Below the pieces are notes generated by a model. It ran no database searches and was not told where the DNA came from. It saw only the letters and a program-made list of their open reading frames with translations. Below, one piece after another: positions 57,131 to 64,000 of a stretch of DNA of 64,000 nt (position 1 is its first letter; each line of letters begins with the position of its first letter). A program made the position numbers and the translations under genes. The stretch is from JACVRW01 sp963771715 (GTDB lineage: Bacteria; Actinomycetota; Thermoleophilia; Solirubrobacterales; Thermoleophilaceae): the NCBI GenBank assembly GCA_963771715.1, contig CAVYUQ010000023.1, positions 1 to 64,000 of the forward strand, given 5' to 3'.

Positions 57131-57671
57131 ATGGCTCAGACGGGCGCGACACAGCGCGAGGAACTCGACCAGGCCTGGGTGGAGGACTTCGCCAGGCGCT
57201 GGGAGACAGCGTGGAACTCGCACGAGCAAGACCGCCTGCTCGCCCTGATGACCGAGGACATCGTCTACGACGACTCCGCGTGGCCGACGACGATGCATGG
57301 CCACGGCGATGTGCGGACCTTCCTCGACTACGCCTGGGGCGCCTTCCCGGACCTCCGGTTCCTGATGACCGAGGGCCCGTACATCGTGCCGGGGCAACCA
57401 AAGGCCGCCTTCGAGTGGAAGGGAGCCGGCACGCACACCGGGCCGCTGGACCCGCCCGGACTCGCCCCGACCGGCAGGGCCATCGAGTTCGAGGGTGCCG
57501 ACTTCCACGAGTACCGAGACGGACGCGTCTGCCGGCTCAGTAATCCTGTTCGACATGGCGGACGTGAGCCGCCAGCTCGGGATGCTTCCAAAGCCGGGCT
57601 CAGCAGCCGAGAAGGCAGGCGCGGCAGCCCAGCGACTCACGATGAGGGTGCGCGAGCGACTGAACCGCTGA
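57131..57671 (+). CDS. SnoaL/NTF2-like (steroid delta-isomerase-type) protein, one-base frameshift
   Basis: This is a protein of about 179 residues. WVEDFARRWETAWNSHEQDR, LMTEDIVYDDSAWPTTMHGH and EYRDGRVCRL are typical of SnoaL-like polyketide-cyclase family proteins. The frame breaks after CRLS. Dropping one base at 57542-57543 gives ILFDMADVSRQLGMLPKPGS and a proper C-terminus ending LTMRVRERLNR. GGAGAG at 57121-57126 precedes the ATG by four bases. The ParB-like gene starts six bases downstream, so they may form an operon. Function unknown. Confidence 0.83.
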
Positions 57672-57677
57672 TACTCC

Positions 57678-58484
57678 ATGAGGGTCCGCCGCCACGACCG
57701 CCTGCTCGAGCTCGACGAGGTCGAGCGGCGACTGCAGCCGTTCGGGCGCCGGTACCTGGGCGTCCGCGAGATCCCACTCGATGCGCTGGTCGGCACAGAC
57801 GGCCGCGCCAGCTCGTTCACTCGCGACTTCCGCCCACTTCACGCCTTCAGCCGCGACCGACTGCGCTCGCTCGAGGGCGCGTTCGCTGACGGCGCCTTCC
57901 CGCCGATCGTCACGGCCAAGCTCGGTGATGCGTACTTCGTGATCGACGGTCACCACCGCGCCGCCCTCGCCCGGCGCGGAGGCGCAGAGATGATCGACGC
58001 CGACGTGACCGAGCTCATCGCGCTCGTGCCTCTCCCGGCTGGGGCGGACATGCTCGAGGTCGTCCTCCGGGAGCTCGAGCGGATCTTCCTCGAGGACAGC
58101 GGGCTTGCCGAGGGGCGCCCCGGCGTGCGCGTCTCCGTAAGCCGGCCCGCGCACTACCTCGAGCTGCTGGAGAACATCCAGATCCACGGCTACCACATGA
58201 TGCGGGCACGCGGACGCGTGACTGAGAACGCGGAGATCGCGGCGAACTGGTACGACGCGATCTACACGCCGACGCTCGCCGCGATCGAGCGCCTGCGCCT
58301 CGGCCGCCTATACCGGGACACGCCGCCCGGGGACCTGTTCCTCGTGCTCCACCGGCACCGGCGGGATGCGTTCCCCTCGACCGGCTGCCCGCACCTCGCG
58401 CAGACCGTCGTCTCGGTGATCGGCGACGGCGGGCGGCGCCGCAGGCTGCGGTTGCCGGGCCGCGGGGGCCGTTCGCCGGCCTAG
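57678..58484 (+). CDS. ParB/sulfiredoxin-like domain protein
   Basis: This is a 268-residue protein. A ParB-N/Srx-like fold is indicated by VREIPLDALVGTDGRASSFT, ALADGAFPP-type text FADGAFPPIVTAKLGDAYFV and the signature VIDGHHRAALARRGGAEMID. The C-terminal half (LLENIQIHGYHMMRARGRVT, NWYDAIYTPTLAAIERLRLG) is specific and ends in a Gly/Arg-rich tail. It lacks the KorB/ParB helix-turn-helix, so chromosome partitioning is unlikely. Proteins of this kind are scattered in actinobacteria without a known function. Recent work shows that ParB-N domains can be CTPases, but the motif is incomplete here. Confidence 0.78.
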   Translation: MRVRRHDRLLELDEVERRLQPFGRRYLGVREIPLDALVGTDGRASSFTRDFRPLHAFSRDRLRSLEGAFADGAFPPIVTAKLGDAYFVIDGHHRAALARRGGAEMIDADVTELIALVPLPAGADMLEVVLRELERIFLEDSGLAEGRPGVRVSVSRPAHYLELLENIQIHGYHMMRARGRVTENAEIAANWYDAIYTPTLAAIERLRLGRLYRDTPPGDLFLVLHRHRRDAFPSTGCPHLAQTVVSVIGDGGRRRRLRLPGRGGRSPA

Positions 58485-58696
58485 CGGTACGGTCCGCTTG
58501 CGGAATTCGCGCAAAGCGACACTCCCGGTTCCACGCTCGTGATCGTCGCTAACAGGCGGAAGCAGCAGCGTGTCGGACGACCGCCGCGGCCGACGTTCGG
58601 CTGCCGCGTTGCTTTCTACGCCACCGCGACGGCACTGGCGCCGGGCGGACGATCCGGAGATGATGGCGGCACCACCAACGGAAAGGACTCGATCAC

Positions 58697-60061
58697 ATGA
58701 GCACGACGCTGGACGACGGCCGGGTCGGTGAGCTCTCGGGGCAGGTCTCCGGGCTCGTCGTCTCCCCGCGCGACGCGGGCTACGACGAGGCCCGTGCCAT
58801 CCACAACGGTCTCGTCGACCGCCGCCCGGCGCTGATCGTCCGCTGCCGCACGACCGCTGACGTGGTCGCCGCGCTCGAGTTCGCGCGCAGCGCGGGGCTC
58901 GAGGTGTCGGTCCGGGGCGGCGGCCACAACGTCGCCGGCCGCGCCGTGACGGACGGCGGCGTGATGATCAGCCTCGCCGACATGACGGAGGTCGCCGTCG
59001 ACCCCGCGAGCGCGACGGCCGTCGCGCAGGGAGGCGCGACCTGGGCCGAGCTGAACACCGCCACCGGCGAGCACGGCCTGGCCGTGACCGGGGGCGTCAT
59101 CTCGACGACCGGGATCGCGGGCCTGACTCTCGGCGGCGGCCTCGGCTGGCTGATGGGCAAGCACGGGCTCGCGGCGGACAACCTGCTCGCGGTCGAGCTC
59201 GTGACCGCGGCCGGCGAGGTGCTCGAGGTCGACGCCGGCTCGCACCCGGACCTTTTCTGGGCGCTGCGCGGCGGCGGCGGCAACTTCGGCGTCGTCACGT
59301 CGTTCACGTACCGCCTGCACCCGGTCGGCATGGTCACCGGTGGCCTGATCGCCCACCCGTTCGAGGCGGCCCCCGAGCTCCTTCGCTTCTACCGCGACGC
59401 GGTGGCCGACGTCTCGGACGAGCTGACCGTGTTCGCCGGCCTGGTGCACGCACCGGACGGCTCCGGCGCAAAGCTCGCGGCCCTCGTCGTCTGTCACGCC
59501 GGCGAGCCGGACGCGGCCGAGCGCGAGCTGGCGCCGTTCATGGCCTTCGGATCGCCGCTGATGACCCAGGTCGGCCCGCTCCCTTACCCGGTGATGAACA
59601 CGCTGCTCGACGCCGGGTATCCCAAGGGCGCGCTCAATTACTGGCTCTCGAGCTTCACCCATGGCCTGCCGGACGCGCTGATCGACACGGCCGTCGAGCG
59701 GTTCGCCGCCGTCCCGTCTCCGATGTCGGCGATCCTGCTCGAGCACTTCCACGGCGCGGTGACCCGCGTGGGGCCGAACGAGACCGCCGTCCCGCACCGC
59801 GAGGCCGGCTGGAACCTCCTCATCCCGTCCGTCTGGACCGACCCGGCCGGCACCGACGCCAACATCCACTGGACTCGCGAGACGTTCGCCGACCTGCAGC
59901 CCCACCTCGAGACCCGCCGCTGGCTCAACTACCTCGGCGACGATCAGGGCCTCGACGCCATCCGCGCCGCCTACGGCCCCAACTACGACCGGCTCCGCGA
60001 CGTCAAGCGCCGCTACGACCCCGACAACATCTTCCACCTCAACCACAACATCGCGCCCTGA
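58697..60061 (+). CDS. FAD-binding oxidoreductase, BBE type
   Basis: This is a 454-residue VAO/PCMH-fold flavoenzyme. The FAD-linking His is in VSVRGGGHNVAGRAVTDGG. TLGGGLGWLMGKHGLAADN and FWALRGGGGNFGVVTSFTY follow, and the C-terminal BBE segment is YGPNYDRLRDVKRRYDPDN then HLNHNIAP. The cysteine that forms the second covalent FAD bond in plant BBE enzymes is absent at the GIAGLTLGG position, so a single histidyl link is expected. Substrate unknown. AAAGGA upstream of the ATG at 58697 supports the start. It resembles the oxidoreductase at 17.5 kb. Confidence 0.92.
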   Translation: MSTTLDDGRVGELSGQVSGLVVSPRDAGYDEARAIHNGLVDRRPALIVRCRTTADVVAALEFARSAGLEVSVRGGGHNVAGRAVTDGGVMISLADMTEVAVDPASATAVAQGGATWAELNTATGEHGLAVTGGVISTTGIAGLTLGGGLGWLMGKHGLAADNLLAVELVTAAGEVLEVDAGSHPDLFWALRGGGGNFGVVTSFTYRLHPVGMVTGGLIAHPFEAAPELLRFYRDAVADVSDELTVFAGLVHAPDGSGAKLAALVVCHAGEPDAAERELAPFMAFGSPLMTQVGPLPYPVMNTLLDAGYPKGALNYWLSSFTHGLPDALIDTAVERFAAVPSPMSAILLEHFHGAVTRVGPNETAVPHREAGWNLLIPSVWTDPAGTDANIHWTRETFADLQPHLETRRWLNYLGDDQGLDAIRAAYGPNYDRLRDVKRRYDPDNIFHLNHNIAP

Positions 60062-60208
60062 CGGATCGCAGACGGTCCGCCTCGTCCGCAACCAATCCTC
60101 TGCGTGGTGCTCGTCGGCGCTCTCACGGCGCCGGCGGGCCGTCGACACGTCCCGCCCTGACCGTGGGTCGGCACCGGCACGCCGGTAGCGCGGTCGAGTT
60201 GGCGCCGG

Positions 60209-61303
60209 CTATCGCCACTCGCGCATAGCGATAGCGAGGCGACCCTGCCAATCCGCGCTCGCTGTTCGTCCACAGCGGCCGTGTGCGGAGTGACGTCTGA
60301 CGCGCCTGCTCTTGCGCGCGAAACGCCAGCGAGCCGGTTTCGAGCGGGTGGCCTCGTCGCCAAGCACAGACGCGGCTTCAACGACTACGGGCTTCTGGCA
60401 CTGCCACGAGGAGCAGGCTCGCCGGCGGGAGAACCCGGCGCCGTCGAATGCTGCGGCAGTAAAGGTCAGGATCTGCGAGGCCACCAGCTCCGGGTCGTCG
60501 AACATGGCGGTGTGCCCGCAGTCCGGCAACTCGCGGAGCTCCGCGTGCGGCAGTTCCGCGAGGAAGCGCTTCGGCATGCTCCCGCGAGAGCACGCGATCG
60601 CCGGCGGGGATACAGAATCAGGACAGGACAGCTCACACTTTCCAACCCCTCAAGCCGCGCGAACGTCCCATCCGGGAGCGTGTTAGCGGCCAGGTGGGCG
60701 GGCGTGTCGCAGTACGCGAACTCGACGACGAGCCGTTCAGCCTCCTCGGCGGGAATGCGCCCGGGATCTGCAGGCGTCCGCGAGCAGCAGCCGTCTTCCC
60801 CGGCGTGTGCGGACGACGCGACGCGCCAGCGGCAGAGGATTCGCACTGTCCGGTGATCGCGCCGGAACTTCTTGGCGAAGGCGCGCCCTTCGTCGCGCGT
60901 GAACAACCCTGCCGGAGCAACACCCACGACGGAGCGCACCCTTCCCCGCTTCGCCAGCTCCAGTGCGAGCCAGCCCCCGAGCGAGTTTCCGGCAATGTCG
61001 GGCTGGTCGAACCCCGCGGCGTCGAATCGCCTCGACAGCGTCGACCCAGGCCTGGATCGTGGGCGCCTCCCCAGCCGTGAAAGGCTCGGATCCCAGATGG
61101 CCACGGAGCGTAAGTGCCAGCACGTCGCGCTCCGCAGACAGCCGCTCGAGCACCGCCGACCAGCTATGCCAGCTCTCCCAAATGCCGTGAAGCAGAACAA
61201 GCGGCTTCCCACTCTCTTCTCGGTAACGGTGGAGGCTCCACGCGCCGACCTTATCCCACCCCGCACATCGCGTACCAATCAGCCCCCCGCCAGACTCCCG
61301 CAA
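60209..61303 (-). CDS. Alpha/beta-hydrolase broken by several frameshifts
   Basis: Three overlapping frames together give an alpha/beta-hydrolase. KPLVLLHGIWESWHSWSAVL is the oxyanion region, and the nucleophile elbow is DIAGNSLGGWLALELAKRG. The lid region contains AGLFTRDEGRAFAKKFRRDH, the acid strand is VSCPVLILYP, and the catalytic His is in LPDCGHTAMFDDPELVASQI. The frame shifts near 61030-61050 and near 60590. The true 3' end probably lies near 60455 (ILTFTAAAF); the open frame then continues to 60209 with no family match. Whether it is a decayed gene or an indel-laden intact one cannot be told here. Confidence 0.65.
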
Positions 61304-61488
61304 CGAGCCATGAGTGACCTAAAATACGCGCGTGGATTGAGACCGCCTTGGACGAGCAACAGGCGTCCCGGGTCCTGCGCAGGTAGCTTGCGGAACTCGC
61401 GCGAAGCAAGGCACTTACTAGCCGGCGGCTCGCTCGGCCCAATCAAGCGATCAGTAAAGGACCGACGAAACTCAGGAGCAAAGCGGTT

Positions 61489-62325
61489 CTAGGGCGTCCC
61501 CCACTCCACCACGTTCATCGGCTTCCACCAGCCGTAGCCCCTGTTCGAGAGACCACCGGAAGAGCTCGGAGCGCAGTGGGACCAAGACGCGGTGGGTCGT
61601 CGATCGACGCTGCTGCACCAACCAACAGCGCCTGCATGTCAGTCTGCAGTCTCGCCGACCCCGTGATTCATCGGCCAGAAGATGACGCGGAGGCAAAGGC
61701 GAGGAAGCGGCCGTCCCGAAGAGCTACGAACGGCGCAAATGCCTGCTTCGCGTCGCGAAGCTCGTTCGTGCGCTCATAGCCGTGAACCGTGCTGGCAGAG
61801 CTCTCCAGCGGGCTCGAGAGCCTCGGCTTCGAGCGAACGGACCTCATGGTCTGAGGCATCGCCGCCGCGGGGATCCCGGTGAGACGGCCACGGGTTCCTT
61901 CACAGTGAACCCAAGGACCTCGTAGAGCGCGAGTGAGCGCATGTGAAAAGCGTCTTGAAGGAGGCGGATACCCGGGGCTTCCTTGCCACGCTCGAGCACT
62001 GCCTCCTTGAGCCGGCGCCCCACGCCGGAGTCTTGCCCCTCAGGAGCCACCGTGATCGGCCCGACCCCACGGATAGGGCCGCGCTGATCGAGGAAATGCG
62101 AGCCGACGATCTGCCCGTCGACCTCCACGAGAACGCCCCAGATCTGCGGGTGGGGATCCACGGGCCCAGCAGCCCAGCCGCCGCCTCGAGCGCGGGGAAA
62201 TCACGCTGGAAACGGTGATGGTCATGGATGGCGCCGAAAGCTTCGAAAACGATCTCGGCGCACCTCGCAGCGTCAGCGGGTTCGGCCTCTCGCAAGGTGA
62301 CCTTGTCAGCCGACGCTATCGCCAT
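61489..62325 (-). pseudogene. Tandem GNAT acetyltransferase paralogue with multiple frame breaks
   Basis: This is a paralogue of the intact gene at 13671-14549. The start ATG at 62325 gives KVTLREAEPADAARCAEIVF. A second frame gives GVLVEVDGQIVGSHFLDQRG and VGPITVAPEGQDSGVGRRLK. Further frames give HGYERTNELRDAKQAFAPFV and ELFRWSLEQGLRLV, and the natural C-terminus KPMNVVEWGTP ends at TAG 61491-61489. At least four frame changes are needed. All segments of a full-length tandem GNAT protein are present in order, so the breaks could be sequence errors as elsewhere. I label it a pseudogene with low certainty. Confidence 0.6.
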
Positions 62326-62605
62326 TCCAACCCTCCCTACGGGTGCCTTGAGGGGCGAACCTACGCCCACTATCCGCTCTGGTCAAGCGACGCTCGGCTG
62401 TAGCGCTTTGAGGCACACGCGACAGTGCCGGCGGGATCCGCGTTGACCGCCGCTCCGTCTTGGAAGCGTTAGCGCGGCACCTTCTGCGACCCGGCCGGTC
62501 GGTCGCATCGGCCGCCGCTCATCGCGCAAAGCAACTGTAACCGATTACGGTCATGGCTGCCGGACGCCGATGCACAGCCTCGCGCTGTGGGGAAGGACGA
62601 AGACG

Positions 62606-62865
62606 ATGGAAACGCTGCTTGTGTTCCACGAGGTCGACGACGTCGATCACTGGCTCGCTTCACCGAAGCGCGAGGAGCTCTTCGGGCCGCTCGGAATCAC
62701 GGTGCGCACCTTCCGGGACCCGGCGGGCTCGAATCGGGTCGGGGGGATCGTTGAGGTCCCCGACATCTCTACGTTCGAGGAGGCACTCCAGAGCGACGCC
62801 GCGGCGGAGGGGATAAAGTCGACGGTGTCCGCCCAGAAACGATCCTGGTACTCGCCGAGGCGTAG
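62606..62865 (+). CDS. Small conserved-looking cytosolic protein (probable frameshift at 3' end)
   Basis: METLLVFHEVDDVDHWLASP then GPLGITVRTFRDPAGSNRVG and VEVPDISTFEEALQSDAAAE reads as a compact alpha/beta protein of about 85 residues. The raw frame runs on into Arg-rich sequence. A shift near 62840 gives the end ILVLAEA and TAG at 62863-62865, which looks natural. GGAAGGA at 62591-62597 precedes the ATG. The family is not named with certainty; it resembles small dimeric alpha/beta-barrel-type proteins of soil actinobacteria. Confidence 0.6.
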
Positions 62866-62934
62866 GCGCAACGACCGGCGGGCGCGCGGTCGCCGCCACG
62901 CAAGAGCCGCTGCTCGCGCAAGGCAGCAGCGCGC

Positions 62935-63349
62935 TCAGGTCGCCGGCATCAGTCCGAGCTGGCCGAGCAGCTCGGCCTGATCGAAGAGAGATGTTCCGAG
63001 GCCAGTTCGTCGCCGCGAACCTGGTAAGCTCGACATCCAGCGGAGGTCGACCTGCCGTCCCGTGGCCGCGACATCCCCTGCCGGCGTGCGCATGACACCG
63101 GTGTGCGTGCCGATGAACCGGCCCTCGGCGGCGACGACGGATCCTTCGGCGAGAAGGCCCGAGCGCCTCAAGACGCCCGTCAGGAAACGCGTCCCAGAAC
63201 ACACCGAGGAAGCCCAGAACCTCCTCGCGACCGTGCACCGACGCGTTCGGCGCGACGACCTCGGCGTCGTCGCTCCACGGAGCGGCGTCCACGTCCTGTG
63301 CGTTGAACGCCTCGACATGTCGTTCGACGACGCGCTTGGGATCACCCAT
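62935..63349 (-). CDS. SnoaL/NTF2-like protein (frameshifts)
   Basis: The first frame gives MGDPKRVVERHVEAFNAQDV, PNASVHGREEVLGFLGVFWD and AFPDGRLEAL. A second frame gives LLAEGSVVAAEGRFIGTHTG and GDVAATGRQVDLRWMSSL, and the protein ends FDQAELLGQLGLMPAT. Together these make a normal SnoaL-like polyketide-cyclase family member of about 135 residues. At least two frame changes occur, near 63170 and near 63010. It is the sixth SnoaL-type unit in the window. It is divergent from nothing nearby; the small protein at 62606 converges with it. Confidence 0.7.
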
Positions 63350-63492
63350 CAGCCGTACCTCCTATCGGTTGGCGTGCGCGGATACTCGCACTCTGCGACG
63401 GGCTCTTGACAATCGGTGGCGAACGCCGCCCCGGACTTGCGCTTCCGCGTGAAGGCAATAGCTATGGCACGCGCGCCGGAGATGGTCAGAGA

Positions 63493-63519
63493 GAACAAAG
63501 AAAGCCCGCTTTCGCGGGC
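63493..63519 (-). terminator. Intrinsic terminator
   Basis: On the minus strand GCCCGC (63519-63514), a GAAA tetraloop and GCGGGC (63509-63504) form a stable stem, followed by a T-rich tail TTTCTTTGTTC (63503-63493). It lies 30 bases beyond the stop of the minus-strand gene at 63552-63864 and is the clearest intrinsic terminator in the window. Confidence 0.85.
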
Positions 63520-63551
63520 CTTCTCTTCCTTCAGCGAACTGCTCAGGCGGG

Positions 63552-63864
63552 TTAGGCCTGGACGAGCTCGCCTGACTTCTCCACCACGACCTCGCCGGTG
63601 GTGATCTTCGGCGGGTTCGGAAGTGCGGTCTCGAACTACTGCTCGCGCACCCAGTCGGTTGCGACGCGGGTGGACTCGTCGGCGTGCTCGGCCGTGTCGT
63701 AGAAGCCGACGGAGGTAATGATGCCGTTGCCGGCCTCGATGAGGTAATAGCCGTGGAAGCCGGGAAGCTCCTTGAGACTCGGCACGAGGGTCTCGTCGGC
63801 CTTCTTGACGACTCGCTGGCATGTCCTGGTCGACCGCGTCGTAGCGTCGAATCGTGGCGAACAT
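63552..63864 (-). CDS. Dimeric alpha/beta-barrel (ABM-like) protein, frameshift plus in-frame stop
   Basis: FATIRRYDAVDQDM, then QRVVKKADETLVPSLKELPG, FHGYYLIEAGNGIITSVGFY and DTAEHADESTRVATDWVREQ form a small ferredoxin-like fold protein. Removing one base at 63819 joins the first two parts. A TAG at 63638-63636 follows REQ, yet the same frame continues with FETALPNPPKITTGEVVVEK and ends at TAA 63554-63552, which looks like the natural C-terminus. The stop may be a sequence error. A strong terminator follows. The role is unknown; relatives are antibiotic-biosynthesis-monooxygenase-like. Confidence 0.65.
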
Positions 63865-64000
63865 GTGGGGTCCAACTCTCTTCTCTGGGGTGGAGGATTC
63901 GATTGAGTCCTCCTGTGGCGCTCAGGCCCGAGGTGATGAGTCGAAGGGAGCTTCGTTAGCTCGACGACTCAGGCAAAGGGTTTGAGGCGCGTTACCCACT

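Noticed and set aside
57678..58484. Chromosome-partitioning ParB
   Set aside because: Only a ParB/Srx-like domain is present; no DNA-binding helix-turn-helix, no parA neighbour and no parS-like site were seen.

Overview
The window is chromosomal DNA from a very GC-rich bacterium. The gene set points to Actinomycetota, most likely class Thermoleophilia (Solirubrobacterales-like). The evidence is OpcA next to zwf, a fused transaldolase/phosphoglucose isomerase, a caa3-type oxidase with a small subunit IV, the rplM-rpsI-glmM-glmS-acpS order, and large LuxR-type ATPases. The class-level call is inference from gene content. No rRNA, tRNA, phage, IS element or CRISPR array was seen.

Layout. 0-0.7 kb: a membrane protein of unknown role. 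0.8-1.7 kb: epoxide hydrolase. 1.7-13.6 kb: a minus-strand glucose/pentose-phosphate operon transcribed glucokinase (ROK) > tkt > tal-pgi > gnd > zwf > opcA > pgl > GH15 glucosidase, mostly with overlapping start and stop codons. 13.7-19.2 kb: a tandem GNAT acetyltransferase, a LuxR/AAA regulator and an FAD oxidoreductase. 19.2-22.3 kb: an AraC regulator divergent from ACC deaminase, followed by SnoaL and VOC proteins. 22.3-26.8 kb: cytochrome c plus a YtkA/FixH-like protein, a MepA-like peptidase, galactokinase, a cytochrome oxidase subunit IV-like gene and a tandem hairpin repeat. 26.8-32.5 kb: AraC-type HTH protein and coxB-coxA-(duplicated USP-like protein)-coxC-small TM protein-suhB. 32.6-37.4 kb: secreted duplicated chaplin-like protein, diheme cytochrome c, glycosyltransferase, lipoprotein and STAS protein. 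37.4-49.4 kb: a minus-strand housekeeping run (rplM-rpsI-glmM-glmS-acpS-nnr-CBS-alr-cca-corA-HIT-enoyl-CoA hydratase, then csp and infA). 49.4-50.8 kb: c-di-AMP riboswitch and M23 peptidase. 50.9-64 kb: accessory genes (SnoaL-APH fusion, cupin, P450, hydrolases, ParB-like, FAD oxidoreductase, several SnoaL proteins) with several remnants.

Quality warning. At least seventeen conserved reading frames are restored by deleting exactly one base. Affected genes include zwf, tal-pgi, coxA, glmS, glmM, the GH15 gene, the LuxR regulator and the P450. Hitting essential genes so uniformly looks like residual single-base insertion errors in the assembly, not pseudogenization. The density rises after about 53 kb. 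I give corrected gene spans and mark each likely insertion site; the apparent zwf-opcA and glmS-acpS fusions are artefacts.

How the genes fit together. The first third encodes a nearly complete route from glucose and glucans through glucose-6-phosphate into the oxidative and non-oxidative pentose phosphate pathways, with galactokinase nearby. The middle encodes terminal respiration by an A2-type haem-copper oxidase with a cytochrome c domain on subunit II. The rplM-to-alr run links ribosome proteins to UDP-GlcNAc and D-alanine supply for the cell wall. The next locus is a wall peptidase under c-di-AMP control. The most novel-looking items are the duplicated USP-like protein inside the cox operon, the 179-residue acidic extension on ribosomal protein S9, the tandem hairpin repeat carrying the end of a CBS gene, a palindrome inside glmM, the SnoaL-kinase fusion and the AraC-linked ACC deaminase.
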